64,000 bases of DNA from Phytohabitans rumicis. GTDB lineage: Bacteria > Actinomycetota > Actinomycetes > Mycobacteriales > Micromonosporaceae. The stretch spans positions 5,332,001 through 5,396,000 of the forward strand of contig NZ_BLPG01000001.1 in the NCBI RefSeq assembly GCF_011764445.1, written 5' to 3'. Made by a program: the position numbers and the translations under genes. Below are positions 39,613 through 49,890 of the stretch, one piece after another. Each line of letters begins with the position of its first letter. Position 1 is the first letter of the stretch. Below the pieces are notes generated by a model. The model was not told the origin of the DNA. It ran no database searches and saw only the letters and a program-made list of their open reading frames with translations.

Positions 39613-39637
39613 GTTAGCGTCGTCTTCACCGGGGTAT
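39613..39637 (+). promoter_or_regulatory. stress-sigma (SigF/SigB-type) promoter upstream of hpf
   Basis: GTTA (39613-39616), then 15 bp, then GGGTAT (39632-39637). This fits the actinobacterial general-stress promoter pattern GTTT-N14-17-GGGTAT. It lies about 135 bp upstream of the hpf start, consistent with hpf induction in stationary phase or stress. Confidence 0.5.
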
Positions 39638-39771
39638 GACCATTGGTTCAGCCACCGGAAGGGCGATCGCAACCGTCGTCGCCCGCACGGCCGGAGAGGA
39701 GGCACGTTCCTTCATCGTCATCCGGCAAGGGCCGGTGACGTCACCACAGAACCATCGTGGGGAGGTCACGC

Positions 39772-40410
39772 GTGGACATCGTCGTCAAGGGGCGCAACGT
39801 CGAAGTGCCCGATCATTACCGAGTGCACGTCGGCGACAAGCTCGCCAAGATCGAGCGTTACGACCAGAAGCTCATCCGTGTCGACGTCGAATTATTCCAC
39901 GAACGAAACCCGCGACAGTCCGATTACTGCCAGCGCGTAGAGATCACCGTCGTGTCCCGAGGCCCTTTGGTACGGGCCGAGGCGTGCGCCCAGGATTTCT
40001 ACGCTGCGCTCGACTGCGCGATCACCAAGCTCGACACCAGGCTGCGCCGCGCCGCCGACCGGCGGCGGGTGCACCGCGGCCGGCATACGCCCGTCTCCGT
40101 CGCCGCGGCGACGGCGGGCCTGCCCACGGCGTGGCTCAACGAGTCCACCGCCGCCGACGTCGAGCCCGCACCGTCCGCGAACGGCAGGGGCGGTCCGGTC
40201 AACACGGTTGAGGAGTACGACGACCAGCCGTGGCACCTCGTCCGGGAAAAGGAGCACCCGGGCGAGCCAATGACCGTCGACGACGCGCTCTTCCAGATGG
40301 AGCTCGTCGGGCACGACTTCTACCTGTTCCTCGACAAGGAAAACGGGCGCCCGAGCGTCGTCTACCGGCGCAAGGGCTACGACTACGGGATCATCGCCCT
40401 AGCCGCCTGA
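39772..40410 (+). CDS. hpf: ribosome hibernation-promoting factor, long form
   Basis: A 212-residue long-form HPF. The N-terminal S30AE domain (MDIVVKGRNVEVPDHYRVHV, VDVELFHERNPRQ, KLDTRLRRAADR) is joined by a linker to the C-terminal dimerisation domain (KEHPGEPMTVDDALFQMELVG, FYLFLDKENGRPSVVYRRKG). It pairs 70S ribosomes into inactive 100S dimers. GGGGAGG at 39759-39765 puts the start at GTG 39772 (6-nt spacing), not at the upstream GTG 39757. The end overlaps the convergent GNAT gene by 28 bp. Confidence 0.95.
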   Translation: MDIVVKGRNVEVPDHYRVHVGDKLAKIERYDQKLIRVDVELFHERNPRQSDYCQRVEITVVSRGPLVRAEACAQDFYAALDCAITKLDTRLRRAADRRRVHRGRHTPVSVAAATAGLPTAWLNESTAADVEPAPSANGRGGPVNTVEEYDDQPWHLVREKEHPGEPMTVDDALFQMELVGHDFYLFLDKENGRPSVVYRRKGYDYGIIALAA

Positions 40411-41450
40411 ACCCGCGCGAGGTCTTCGGCCAGTAGGCCGAAGAGCACATCGTCGACGCGGGTGCGGGAGATGCCCGGCAACCGGCCGCGCAGGTAGCCT
40501 TCGCGCCGGAAGCCGGCCTTCTCCAGCACCCGCTGGGAGGCGGCGTTGCCCGGGAGCGTCCCCGCGCTCAACCGGCCGATGCCCGCCTCCGTGAACGCCC
40601 AGCGGGCCAGCAGCCGCACGGCCCGCGTGGGCATGCCGCGGCCTCGCCAGGCCGGCAGCATGGCGTACCCGATCGTGGCCTCGGCCGTGCGCGGGTCGTC
40701 GTAGTAGAGGCCGAGCTCGCCAGCCGGGATGCCGGTGGCGGCGTCCACGATCACCAGGCTGAGCCGCTCGCCGGCGAGCCAGTGGCCCTCGGCACGCGCG
40801 CAGCGCAGCTCGATCTCCTCGCGGTCCGGCACCACCGGCGGCAGGCTGGTCCCGGCCACGTCGGGCAGGGACATCAGCCCGTGCAGGAAGTCCGCGTCGC
40901 CGGGGCCGACCGGCCGGAGCGTCACCGCGCCGTCGGTGAGCGCGCCGCCCGGCAGGTCGGGCAGCAGCCGCGCGGTCGGTCCGGGCGGATCGTCCGCGAG
41001 CCGGGCCCAGACGGCGAGATCATGCCGGCCGGCGCCGGAGTTCCGTCGCACCCCTTCGTGCTGGAATCCGGCTGCGAGCGCGATCCGCTGGCTCGGCCCG
41101 TTCGCCAGGTCGGCGAGCAGCTCCAGGCGGCTGAAACCGCGCTCGAACGCCCAGCCGCACGCCGCCTTCGCGGCGGCCGTCGCCACCCCGCGCCGTCGGG
41201 CCCAGGGCGCGACCCAGTAGTCCACCTCGCCCTGGCCGCGTTCCGGCAGCACCCGGCCGACGCCCACCCCGCCGATCAGGCGGTCGGTGGCCGGGTCCGC
41301 GATGGCGTACGCCGCGCCGCCCGCGGCCCAGGCCGCCGGGGCGCCGAAGGTGATCCAGTGCAGCGCGTCGCTCCTGGCGTAGCGCGGGTTGTCCTGGCTG
41401 GCGACCAGGTCATCGGTGTCCGCCTCGCGGAACTTGCGGAGGTGGATCAC
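40383..41450 (-). CDS. double-domain GNAT acetyltransferase (RimJ/RimL type)
   Basis: A 355-residue protein with two consecutive GNAT domains. Domain 1 (residues ~1-155) has GEVDYWVAPWARRRGVATAA, domain 2 (~175-340) has ATIGYAMLPAWRGRGMPTRA and NAASQRVLEKAGFRREGYLRG; the R/Q-x-x-G-x-G/A acetyl-CoA loops are RRRGVA and RGRGMP. Likely N-alpha or small-molecule acetylation; substrate unknown. It overlaps the upstream double-GNAT gene by 4 bp. Confidence 0.88.
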   Translation of the reverse strand: MIHLRKFREADTDDLVASQDNPRYARSDALHWITFGAPAAWAAGGAAYAIADPATDRLIGGVGVGRVLPERGQGEVDYWVAPWARRRGVATAAAKAACGWAFERGFSRLELLADLANGPSQRIALAAGFQHEGVRRNSGAGRHDLAVWARLADDPPGPTARLLPDLPGGALTDGAVTLRPVGPGDADFLHGLMSLPDVAGTSLPPVVPDREEIELRCARAEGHWLAGERLSLVIVDAATGIPAGELGLYYDDPRTAEATIGYAMLPAWRGRGMPTRAVRLLARWAFTEAGIGRLSAGTLPGNAASQRVLEKAGFRREGYLRGRLPGISRTRVDDVLFGLLAEDLARVQAARAMIP

Positions 41451-42556
41451 CTGGTCAGCCCGCCCACCCAGGCGTCCTTGCGCTCGCCGCGGTGGTTGAG
41501 GTCACCGCGGAGCGTGCCCTCGATCGTGAACCCCGCCTTCTCCGCCACCCGGCGGGACGCGACGTTGCCGACGTGCGCCTTCCACACGATCCGGGCCAGC
41601 CCCAACTCGTCGAAGCCCCACTCGGCCAGCGCCCGGAGCGCGGCCACGGCGTACCCCCGGCCGCGCGACTCCGGCGCCACCAGAAAGCCCACCTCGCCGG
41701 CGTACGGGTCGGTCGGCGCGAGGCTGAGGTCGATCGAGCCGACCCACGCGTCGTGCGGGTCCGTGATCGCGTACACGACGCCGTCGCCGCGGGCCCACTT
41801 CGCCGCGGTGACCCGCAGCGCGAAGTCCTCGGCGTGGCGCCGCTCGTACGGGTTGGGCACGGTCGTCCAACGTACGGTCTCGGGGTCCCGGCAGGCGGCG
41901 ACCATGGCGTCGATGTCGCGCTCGTCCGGCGCGCGCAGGATGCCGTCCAGGCGCGGCTGCGGCCCGCACCTCAGGCGCGGCTGCGGCGCTCCGAAGATCG
42001 CCGCCCGCTGCTCTTCCAGCTCCGGGACGTCCACCTCGGTCGGGTCGCCGGGCAGCAGCGAGCCGACCCACGCCTCCTGCCCGGCGTCGGCGAGCCGCAG
42101 GTAGCCCTCGATCCGGAACCCGGCCCGCCGGGCGACCAGGCGGGAGGCGTGGTTGCCGATCTCCGCCTGCCAGATCACGCGCTTCATGCCGAGCTCGTCG
42201 AACGCCCAGCGGGACACCGCCCGGGTGGCCCGCGTGGCGACGCCCCGGCCACGGGCCCACGGCGCCACCCAGTAACCCACCTCCGCCGAGCGGCGTACCC
42301 GGTCGATCGAGGGCAGGCCGCACGAGCCGAGCAGCTCGTCGGTCTGCGCGTCGGTCACCGCGAAATGGGCGGACGTGCCGTCCTGCCACCCCGCCGGGGC
42401 GACCGCGGTGACGTACTCGCGGGCGTGTTCGGGCAGGTAGGGCGACGGGACCCCGGTCCACCGCTGGATGGCCGGATCCTGGCAGGCCCGGTAGACCGTG
42501 TCGATGTCGTCGGCCCGCCAGTGCCGGAGGTGTAGGCCCTCTGCTTTCGGCTGCAC
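41447..42556 (-). CDS. double-domain GNAT acetyltransferase (RimJ/RimL type)
   Basis: A 369-residue protein, again with two GNAT domains: AEVGYWVAPWARGRGVATRA in the first, GEVGFLVAPESRGRGYAVAA in the second, each followed by a NHASRLVARRAGFRIEGYLR-like helix. It has the same architecture as the downstream gene, so four GNAT domains lie in a row. The linker has a short tandem repeat (APQPRLRCGPQPRL). Transcribed leftward, divergent from secA. Confidence 0.88.
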   Translation of the reverse strand: MQPKAEGLHLRHWRADDIDTVYRACQDPAIQRWTGVPSPYLPEHAREYVTAVAPAGWQDGTSAHFAVTDAQTDELLGSCGLPSIDRVRRSAEVGYWVAPWARGRGVATRATRAVSRWAFDELGMKRVIWQAEIGNHASRLVARRAGFRIEGYLRLADAGQEAWVGSLLPGDPTEVDVPELEEQRAAIFGAPQPRLRCGPQPRLDGILRAPDERDIDAMVAACRDPETVRWTTVPNPYERRHAEDFALRVTAAKWARGDGVVYAITDPHDAWVGSIDLSLAPTDPYAGEVGFLVAPESRGRGYAVAALRALAEWGFDELGLARIVWKAHVGNVASRRVAEKAGFTIEGTLRGDLNHRGERKDAWVGGLTR

Positions 42557-42718
42557 ATGGTCATTGTCTGGGAGGGTTCGCGCGTGGCGTAACCTAATTC
42601 GGTGCTCGGCCGTGCGTTATGTCCGCTTCAGCACGATCGGCCGGAGGCGTGGCTGACAGTTGCCCCGATGGTGCGCCTACGATGGTTCGGCAGACTGTTC
42701 CAAGGGGAGCGTTGATCC

Positions 42719-45583
<2,865 letters not shown>

Positions 45584-45728
45584 CCCTCCGCCTCCGTCCA
45601 CCCGCCAGCCAGGCCCCGAGGGGCGTCGCCTCACCCCGCGTGAGTCCCCGCCTCGCGCGGCCTGGCCCGGCTGCGCCTCGCCTCGTGCGGCCTCCCCTCG
45701 CCCTGTGCGGCCTGGCCTGGCCTCGCCT

Positions 45729-45813
45729 CGTCGATCAAGGGCATATGGTCGTGCTTTGATCTCTGATCCACGACCGTTTGCCCTTGATCCGCGTGGAAGT
45801 CCTTGATCGACGG
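45729..45813 (-). repeat. palindromic repeat, family A, copy 2
   Basis: Palindrome CGTCGATCAAGGGCATATGG to CCGTTTGCCCTTGATCCGCG with central CTTTGATCTCTGATC, tail AAGTCCTTGATCGACGG. Same orientation as the copy at 7776. Starts ~145 bp after secA. Confidence 0.88.
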
Positions 45814-46147
45814 CGGCGGTGTGGGGTGCGCCTGGGATCCCACTCCGGGTGGGCCGGTGTGAGTTCGCAGGTACGGCGTCATCGTGAAGGATTTGGGTCG
45901 CTGGGACGACACGGATCCTTCACGTTCCCTGCGGACGCGTCCTTGATCGGCGGACCCGGGCAGGGTGTTGCGCTCCGCGTCGAGCCGGACGTGAGGCGGG
46001 TGGATCTAGATTCGTTGCCGTACCGGGATCGCGTCGGTCATGTCGGATACATCCGGCGCGGAATTCCGCCCCTGCTCGCCCTGCTCGCGTCGGTGGACCA
46101 ACAGGGCGCCTGCTGGTACGAAGTGCCCGGCCCGGGGCCCACGCCGC

Positions 46148-46231
46148 CGTCGATCAAGGACTTCTGCGTCGATCAAGGGCATACGGTCGTGGATCAGAGA
46201 TCAAACCACGACCGTATGCCCTTGATCGACG
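46148..46231 (+). repeat. palindromic repeat, family A, copy 3
   Basis: Begins with the tail CGTCGATCAAGGACTTCTG, then palindrome CGTCGATCAAGGGCATACGG to CCGTATGCCCTTGATCGACG. The inner arms ACGGTCGTGG and CCACGACCGT are perfectly complementary. Opposite orientation to copy 2, which lies ~335 bp away. Confidence 0.9.
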
Positions 46232-46365
46232 GGGTGGGGTGGGTCAGGCGGGGCGGGCAGGCGGGGTGGGGTGGGACGACAGGGCAGGCGACGTCGGGGG
46301 TGGGTGGGTGGAGGCCAGGGCGCTCGCCGCTTGGCTTTCGCAGGTGAGCGCCCTGGGGTCTGGGG

Positions 46366-46907
46366 TTACACCAGACGGATGGCGGTGCAGAGCCAGGCGC
46401 CGCGGCGCCGTTCGAGGCGGTAGGCCAACGCCCAGGTGCGCTCGGCGAGGGCCAGCGCGGCTGCGACCTCGGCGACGCCGGGGCGGGGCTCGCACACGCG
46501 TATCTGCTTGAGCTGCACGAACGCGCTTGGCCGGCGGATCGATCTGGCCTGCTGCCGGGCGCGGCGCAGCGTGTCGGCACGGTCCAGGCAGGCGGACACC
46601 TGCTCCACGACCATCTCGGTGTCGACCTGGCCGGCGAGGGGCGTACGTGGCTGACCGGACGGTAGCCGTTGAGGATCTCCAGGATCATGTCGAGGAAGCG
46701 CCGTGCCGCCCGGCGGGCTTCGGGTGAGGCGGCGACGGGCGCGGGTGGCGGGGCGGCCGGGGTGGGCATGCGACGCCGGACGCCGCCGTCGAGTTGGAGG
46801 GCCAGTTGCAGGCTCCAGGGCTGGGGCGGCGCGGCCTCGTCGTCGTACGGAGGGTCGAGGGCGGGAGCGGGGCGGAGCCGGATGGCCGGGCGGACTTTGG
46901 CGATCAT
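46366..46907 (-). CDS. Rv3235-family protein, one apparent frame break
   Basis: Joined, about 180 residues: a Pro-rich N-terminus (IAKVRPAIRLRPAPALDPPY), then RFLDMILEILNGYRPVSHVR, LAGQVDTEMVVEQVSACLDR, and the C-terminal EVAAALALAERTWALAYRLE, GAWLCTAIRLV. This pattern and the place beside secA fit the Rv3235 family. The frame breaks at the GGGG of 46638-46641; one more base gives VRPLAGQVDTE. GAGGTGATT precedes the ATG. Role unknown; in actinobacteria the gene is regularly linked to secA1. Confidence 0.75.
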
Positions 46908-47016
46908 GCAATCACCTCGATCTTGAGTTTGCCTTCGTTTGCCTCCGTTAGCCTTTAGTTTGTAGACATGCAAACGGCATCCGTCAATGGGTTGCCGCGA
47001 AACTGACCCCCACCCG

Positions 47017-47100
47017 CGTCGATCAAGGACTTCGTCGTCGATCAAGGGCAAACGGTCGTGGTTTGGAGATCAAAGCACGACCATTTGCCCTTGATCGACG
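47017..47100 (+). repeat. palindromic repeat, family A, copy 4
   Basis: Tail CGTCGATCAAGGACTTCGT, palindrome CGTCGATCAAGGGCAAACGG to CCATTTGCCCTTGATCGACG, centre TTTGGAGATCAAAGC. Same orientation as copy 3. Located between the Rv3235-family gene and the HTH gene. Confidence 0.9.
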
Positions 47101-47105
47101 CAAAA

Positions 47106-47158
47106 GAGGGCGCGAAGGGCGCAAAAGACGGAGCGCAAGAGGGCGCGAAGGGCGCAAA
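47106..47158 (+). repeat. purine-rich direct repeat
   Basis: GAGGGCGCGAAGGGCGCAAA occurs at 47106-47125 and again at 47139-47158 (33-bp period), inside an AG-rich stretch running to about 47180. It follows directly on palindrome copy 4. Confidence 0.8.
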
Positions 47159-47186
47159 GAGGGCGCAAGAGAGGGCGGAGGGTGGG

Positions 47187-47401
47187 CTAGTCGACTAGCG
47201 GGTTGGTCTGGACCCATTTTGCTGTCTCGGTGTACTTGCGTTGGATGTACTCCTCTAGCTTGGCCCGTTCGACCCGCCACTGGCCGCGCCCGCCGATCTT
47301 GATTGCGGGCAGCTCGCCGCTGCGCACCATGTGGTAGACCTGCGAGTCGGTGACGTTCAGCTCGGCCGCGACGTCCGACAGCAGCAGGAAGCGGGGCTCA
47401 C
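47187..47401 (-). CDS. excisionase-type helix-turn-helix protein, one apparent frame break at its start
   Basis: The frame encodes RFLLLSDVAAELNVTDSQVY, HMVRSGELPAIKIGGRGQWR, VERAKLEEYIQRKYTETAKW and ends QTNPLVD: a MerR/excisionase-like winged HTH of about 71 residues. No start codon exists in this frame. Adding one C at the run complementary to GGGG 47393-47396 gives GTG AGC CCC CGC, i.e. MSPRFLLLSDV, with the GTG overlapping the Lrp gene stop (GTGA). Such HTH proteins near secA are common in actinomycetes and are not necessarily phage-related. Confidence 0.75.
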
Positions 47402-47877
47402 TGCTTCAGTTTGCCATCGACTGCTTGAGAGTCCACCGTACGGCCTGCGAGTGGGCTGGAGTAGACGACGCTGGTGGTGACCGCGCCGAGCCCGCTGATC
47501 CGTCCGTTGACCTCTTCCAGGTGGCGCATCGAGCGGGCCACCACCTTGAGCACGAAGCAGTCCTCGCCGGTCACGTGGTGCGCCTCGATGATCTCGGGGG
47601 TGGAGTCGAGCAGCGCGTGGAACGGGCGGTAGTTACCGGTCGGGTAGCGCAGGCGGACGAACGCGAGGATCGACAGGCCCACCCGCTCCGGCGAGACGGT
47701 GGCCCGGTAGCCCGCGATCACGCCGGACTCTTCCAGCCGGCGTACCCGTTCGGTGACCGCGCTCGGCGACATCGCGACCGCGCGGGCCAGGTCGGCGAAG
47801 CTCATCCGGCCGTCGCGCTGCAGGGCCTCCAGGATCCGCCAGTCGGTCTGGTCGAGCACCGGTGATTCAGCGGTCAT
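47398..47877 (-). CDS. Lrp/AsnC family regulator
   Basis: A 159-residue Lrp/AsnC protein from ATG 47877. The N-terminal HTH is LDQTDWRILEALQRDGRMSF, LARAVAMSPSAVTERVRRLE; the C-terminal RAM domain is VGLSILAFVRLRYPTG and ITGEDCFVLKVVARSMRHLE-like (HVTGEDCFVLKVVA). Such regulators respond to amino acids and often control adjacent catabolic genes. It is divergent from the rhodanese gene (93 bp) and overlaps the HTH gene by 4 bp. Direct repeats in its promoter suggest autoregulation. Confidence 0.93.
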   Translation of the reverse strand: MTAESPVLDQTDWRILEALQRDGRMSFADLARAVAMSPSAVTERVRRLEESGVIAGYRATVSPERVGLSILAFVRLRYPTGNYRPFHALLDSTPEIIEAHHVTGEDCFVLKVVARSMRHLEEVNGRISGLGAVTTSVVYSSPLAGRTVDSQAVDGKLKQ

Positions 47878-47904
47878 CCGAGCACAATAACGGTGATTCA
47901 ACGG
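47861..47904. promoter_or_regulatory. direct repeats at the Lrp gene start
   Basis: GGTGATTCAGCGG (47861-47873) and GGTGATTCAACGG (47892-47904) differ at one position and are 31 bp apart, three helical turns, so both lie on one face of the DNA. One copy is in the first codons of the Lrp gene, the other just upstream. This suits cooperative Lrp binding. Confidence 0.5.
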
Positions 47905-47970
47905 CATGTGGAGCCCAGCGCCGGGGAACGCCTCTCAGAAAGCCTAGCCCCGGGTCGTACCGTAAAGATC

Positions 47971-48381
47971 ATGACTGACGCCGTGAGCTGGTTCGAAGCG
48001 AAGCTGGCCTTCCAGACGGACGTATCGGACGTCCACGAGGCCCTGGAGAAGCCGGACCCTGGCTTTGTCCTCATCGACACCCGCGACCTGGCCGCCTGGC
48101 GGCAGGGCCACATCCCAGGCGCCGTGCACCTGCCCCGGCGCATGATCCCGATCAAGGCGGCCCGGCTGCTCGACCGGGACGTGCCGGTGGTGACGTACTG
48201 CTGGGGGCCGGGCTGCGACGGGGCCACCAAGGCCGCGCTGGAGCTGGCCCGCCGGGGCTACCAGGTCAAGGAGATGATCGGCGGGATCGAGTACTGGATC
48301 CGCGAGGGCTTTGCGGTGGAGACCGCGGACGGGCTGGTGACCAGGCCGGCCGACCCGCTGACCGCCCCGGTGCAGAGCTGA
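47971..48381 (+). CDS. rhodanese-like domain protein
   Basis: A 136-residue single rhodanese domain: [23 protein letters not shown] and the active-site loop [19 protein letters not shown] with a catalytic Cys, then [14 protein letters not shown]. Family members transfer sulfane sulfur or bind anions; substrate unknown. ATG 47971 is chosen; the open frame runs upstream to 47893 without a conserved part. Divergent from the Lrp gene. Confidence 0.93.
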   Translation: MTDAVSWFEAKLAFQTDVSDVHEALEKPDPGFVLIDTRDLAAWRQGHIPGAVHLPRRMIPIKAARLLDRDVPVVTYCWGPGCDGATKAALELARRGYQVKEMIGGIEYWIREGFAVETADGLVTRPADPLTAPVQS

Positions 48382-48409
48382 TCAACTAGAGGGTGTAGTA
48401 CATGGGAGC

Positions 48410-48910
48410 GTGTCAGAGCAGCTCATCCGGGTGTACCTGCCGGCGACGATGCCGATGCTGTCCAGCCTGCGCGCTCAGGGCCAGATCGCGGGGGACGAGG
48501 CGCACGCGGTGACGCCCGCCCTCCGCGAGTGGTACGCCGAGGGCGACGAGGAGGAGCTGGAGTACGTGGCGTTCACGCGCGCGGCCCAGGGCGCACTGCG
48601 CATGCTCCGGCACGATCCAGACGCGCCCCGCCAGCGGGTGGTCGTCTCGGCCGACGTGCCCTCGAACGCGGTGACCCGGGACGACCAGGAGCTGGGCTCC
48701 AGCGCCGTGCGCATCCAACGGCCGGTCGAGCTCGCCGCGGTGGCCGCGATTCACATCGACGGTACGGGCGCGGTCGACGACGTCTCGGCGGCCGCCGAGG
48801 TGGTGGAGGAGGCCCAGGCCGGGGACCCGGACGCGCAGTTCACCGTGGATAGCGCCGAGGACCACGAGCTGGAGTGGTACGACATCTCCGAGCTGGAAAC
48901 CCTTACTTAG
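48410..48910 (+). CDS. DUF6912-like conserved hypothetical protein
   Basis: A 166-residue soluble acidic protein: [54 protein letters not shown] and an acidic end [13 protein letters not shown]. The opening pattern is that of a conserved actinobacterial family of unknown function (assigned from memory as DUF6912). GGGAG precedes the GTG. It ends 8 bp inside the convergent membrane-protein gene. Confidence 0.75.
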   Translation: MSEQLIRVYLPATMPMLSSLRAQGQIAGDEAHAVTPALREWYAEGDEEELEYVAFTRAAQGALRMLRHDPDAPRQRVVVSADVPSNAVTRDDQELGSSAVRIQRPVELAAVAAIHIDGTGAVDDVSAAAEVVEEAQAGDPDAQFTVDSAEDHELEWYDISELETLT

Positions 48911-49799
48911 CGCGGGGAAGCGTACGGCCGAACGCGATGATCGTGGCGATCGCGCCGACGAAGAGCACGACCAGGGCGTTGTTGAGCCGCGAGCTGTCCA
49001 TCATCTGCTGGGCCGTGGCGTCGGCCTCGCTCACCGAGCCGGCGAGGGCGAGCACGTCGCCGCCCAGCGTACGGATGATCACCTCGGCCGCGATCAGGAG
49101 CAGGCCGGGGCCGGCGCCGGCGATGGCGTAGGCGGGCCAGCGCGGCGGCTGGTCCGGGGTGCGGCGGGCGGCGCGGCGCAGGTAGACGTATGCGGCCACG
49201 CCGGCCGCGATGCCGGTCACGACCGCGATGGTCAGCGCGGACCAGCCGGAGGCGCTCAGCCGCGAGGACGGGTCGTCCCCTTCGCCGTAGAACGACATCA
49301 GCGTGGGCTTGAAGTTGTCGAGCACCTGCTCGACCGCGAAGACCACCAGGCCGGCGGTCACGATCGCCCCGACCACGCCGCGGGCCCGTACGCCGGCGAG
49401 CGCGCCGCCCGCGGTGACCGCCGCGGCGAGCGTGCCGGCCAGGACCGTGCTGGCCTCGCCGCCGCCGTAGCTGGACACGATCGCGACGGCGGCCAGGACA
49501 CCGACGACCAGGCCGGAGCCGACGGCCACGGCGAACAGCAGTGGCCCGCGCAGCCGGCGCAGGAGCTGGGATACGGCGAGGCTGACCGCGGCGCCGGCGA
49601 CGAGTCCCGCCGAGATCACCGTGGGCAGCGCCATCGCCGCGGACGTGATCGCCAGGGTGCCCTCGCCGGACGTGATCTCGGCGTGCGAGGACCACATCAT
49701 GGCGGCCAGCCAGGCCAGGGCGATCACCGCCAGGATGCTCGCCCCCGGAGCGGTATCACTCTCGGCCGGCCGGGCCGGCGCGGCAACAGTCTCAGTCAT
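48903..49799 (-). CDS. multi-pass membrane protein, hypothetical
   Basis: A 298-residue protein with about eight hydrophobic helices ([72 protein letters not shown] and others). Short loops, no recognised motif. The start lies 92 bp from the divergent pruA gene. Family not recognised; conserved-looking actinobacterial membrane protein. Confidence 0.8.
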   Translation of the reverse strand: MTETVAAPARPAESDTAPGASILAVIALAWLAAMMWSSHAEITSGEGTLAITSAAMALPTVISAGLVAGAAVSLAVSQLLRRLRGPLLFAVAVGSGLVVGVLAAVAIVSSYGGGEASTVLAGTLAAAVTAGGALAGVRARGVVGAIVTAGLVVFAVEQVLDNFKPTLMSFYGEGDDPSSRLSASGWSALTIAVVTGIAAGVAAYVYLRRAARRTPDQPPRWPAYAIAGAGPGLLLIAAEVIIRTLGGDVLALAGSVSEADATAQQMMDSSRLNNALVVLFVGAIATIIAFGRTLPRAK

Positions 49800-49890
49800 C
49801 CAGGAGCCTCCCAGGGCCAGAAGACAACTTCACAGCGTACGGCCCGGAACATGTAAGGATGGAACCAGGTCCAGACCCTGACAGGAGCCC

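Larger units (their letters stand above)
45584..46365. other. repeat-rich intergenic region without a supported gene
   Basis: Holds family-A palindromes at 45729 and 46148 in opposite orientations, plus a separate 10-bp inverted repeat CGTGAAGGAT/ATCCTTCACG (45883-45892, 45915-45924). The DNA before the first repeat is C/T-G biased simple sequence. An open frame 45940-46140 (+) could encode GQGVALRVEPDVRRVDLDSL and RDRVGHVGYIRRGIPPLLAL, which looks protein-like, but it has no Shine-Dalgarno or clear ends and runs into the second repeat. Confidence 0.6.

Noticed and set aside
45727-47102. CRISPR array
   Set aside because: Copies are palindromes in both orientations with unequal spacing and no spacer pattern or cas genes.
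47187-47401. prophage excisionase/attachment site
   Set aside because: The HTH protein is excisionase-like, but there is no integrase, tRNA or phage gene nearby, and such HTH genes commonly sit by secA in actinomycetes.
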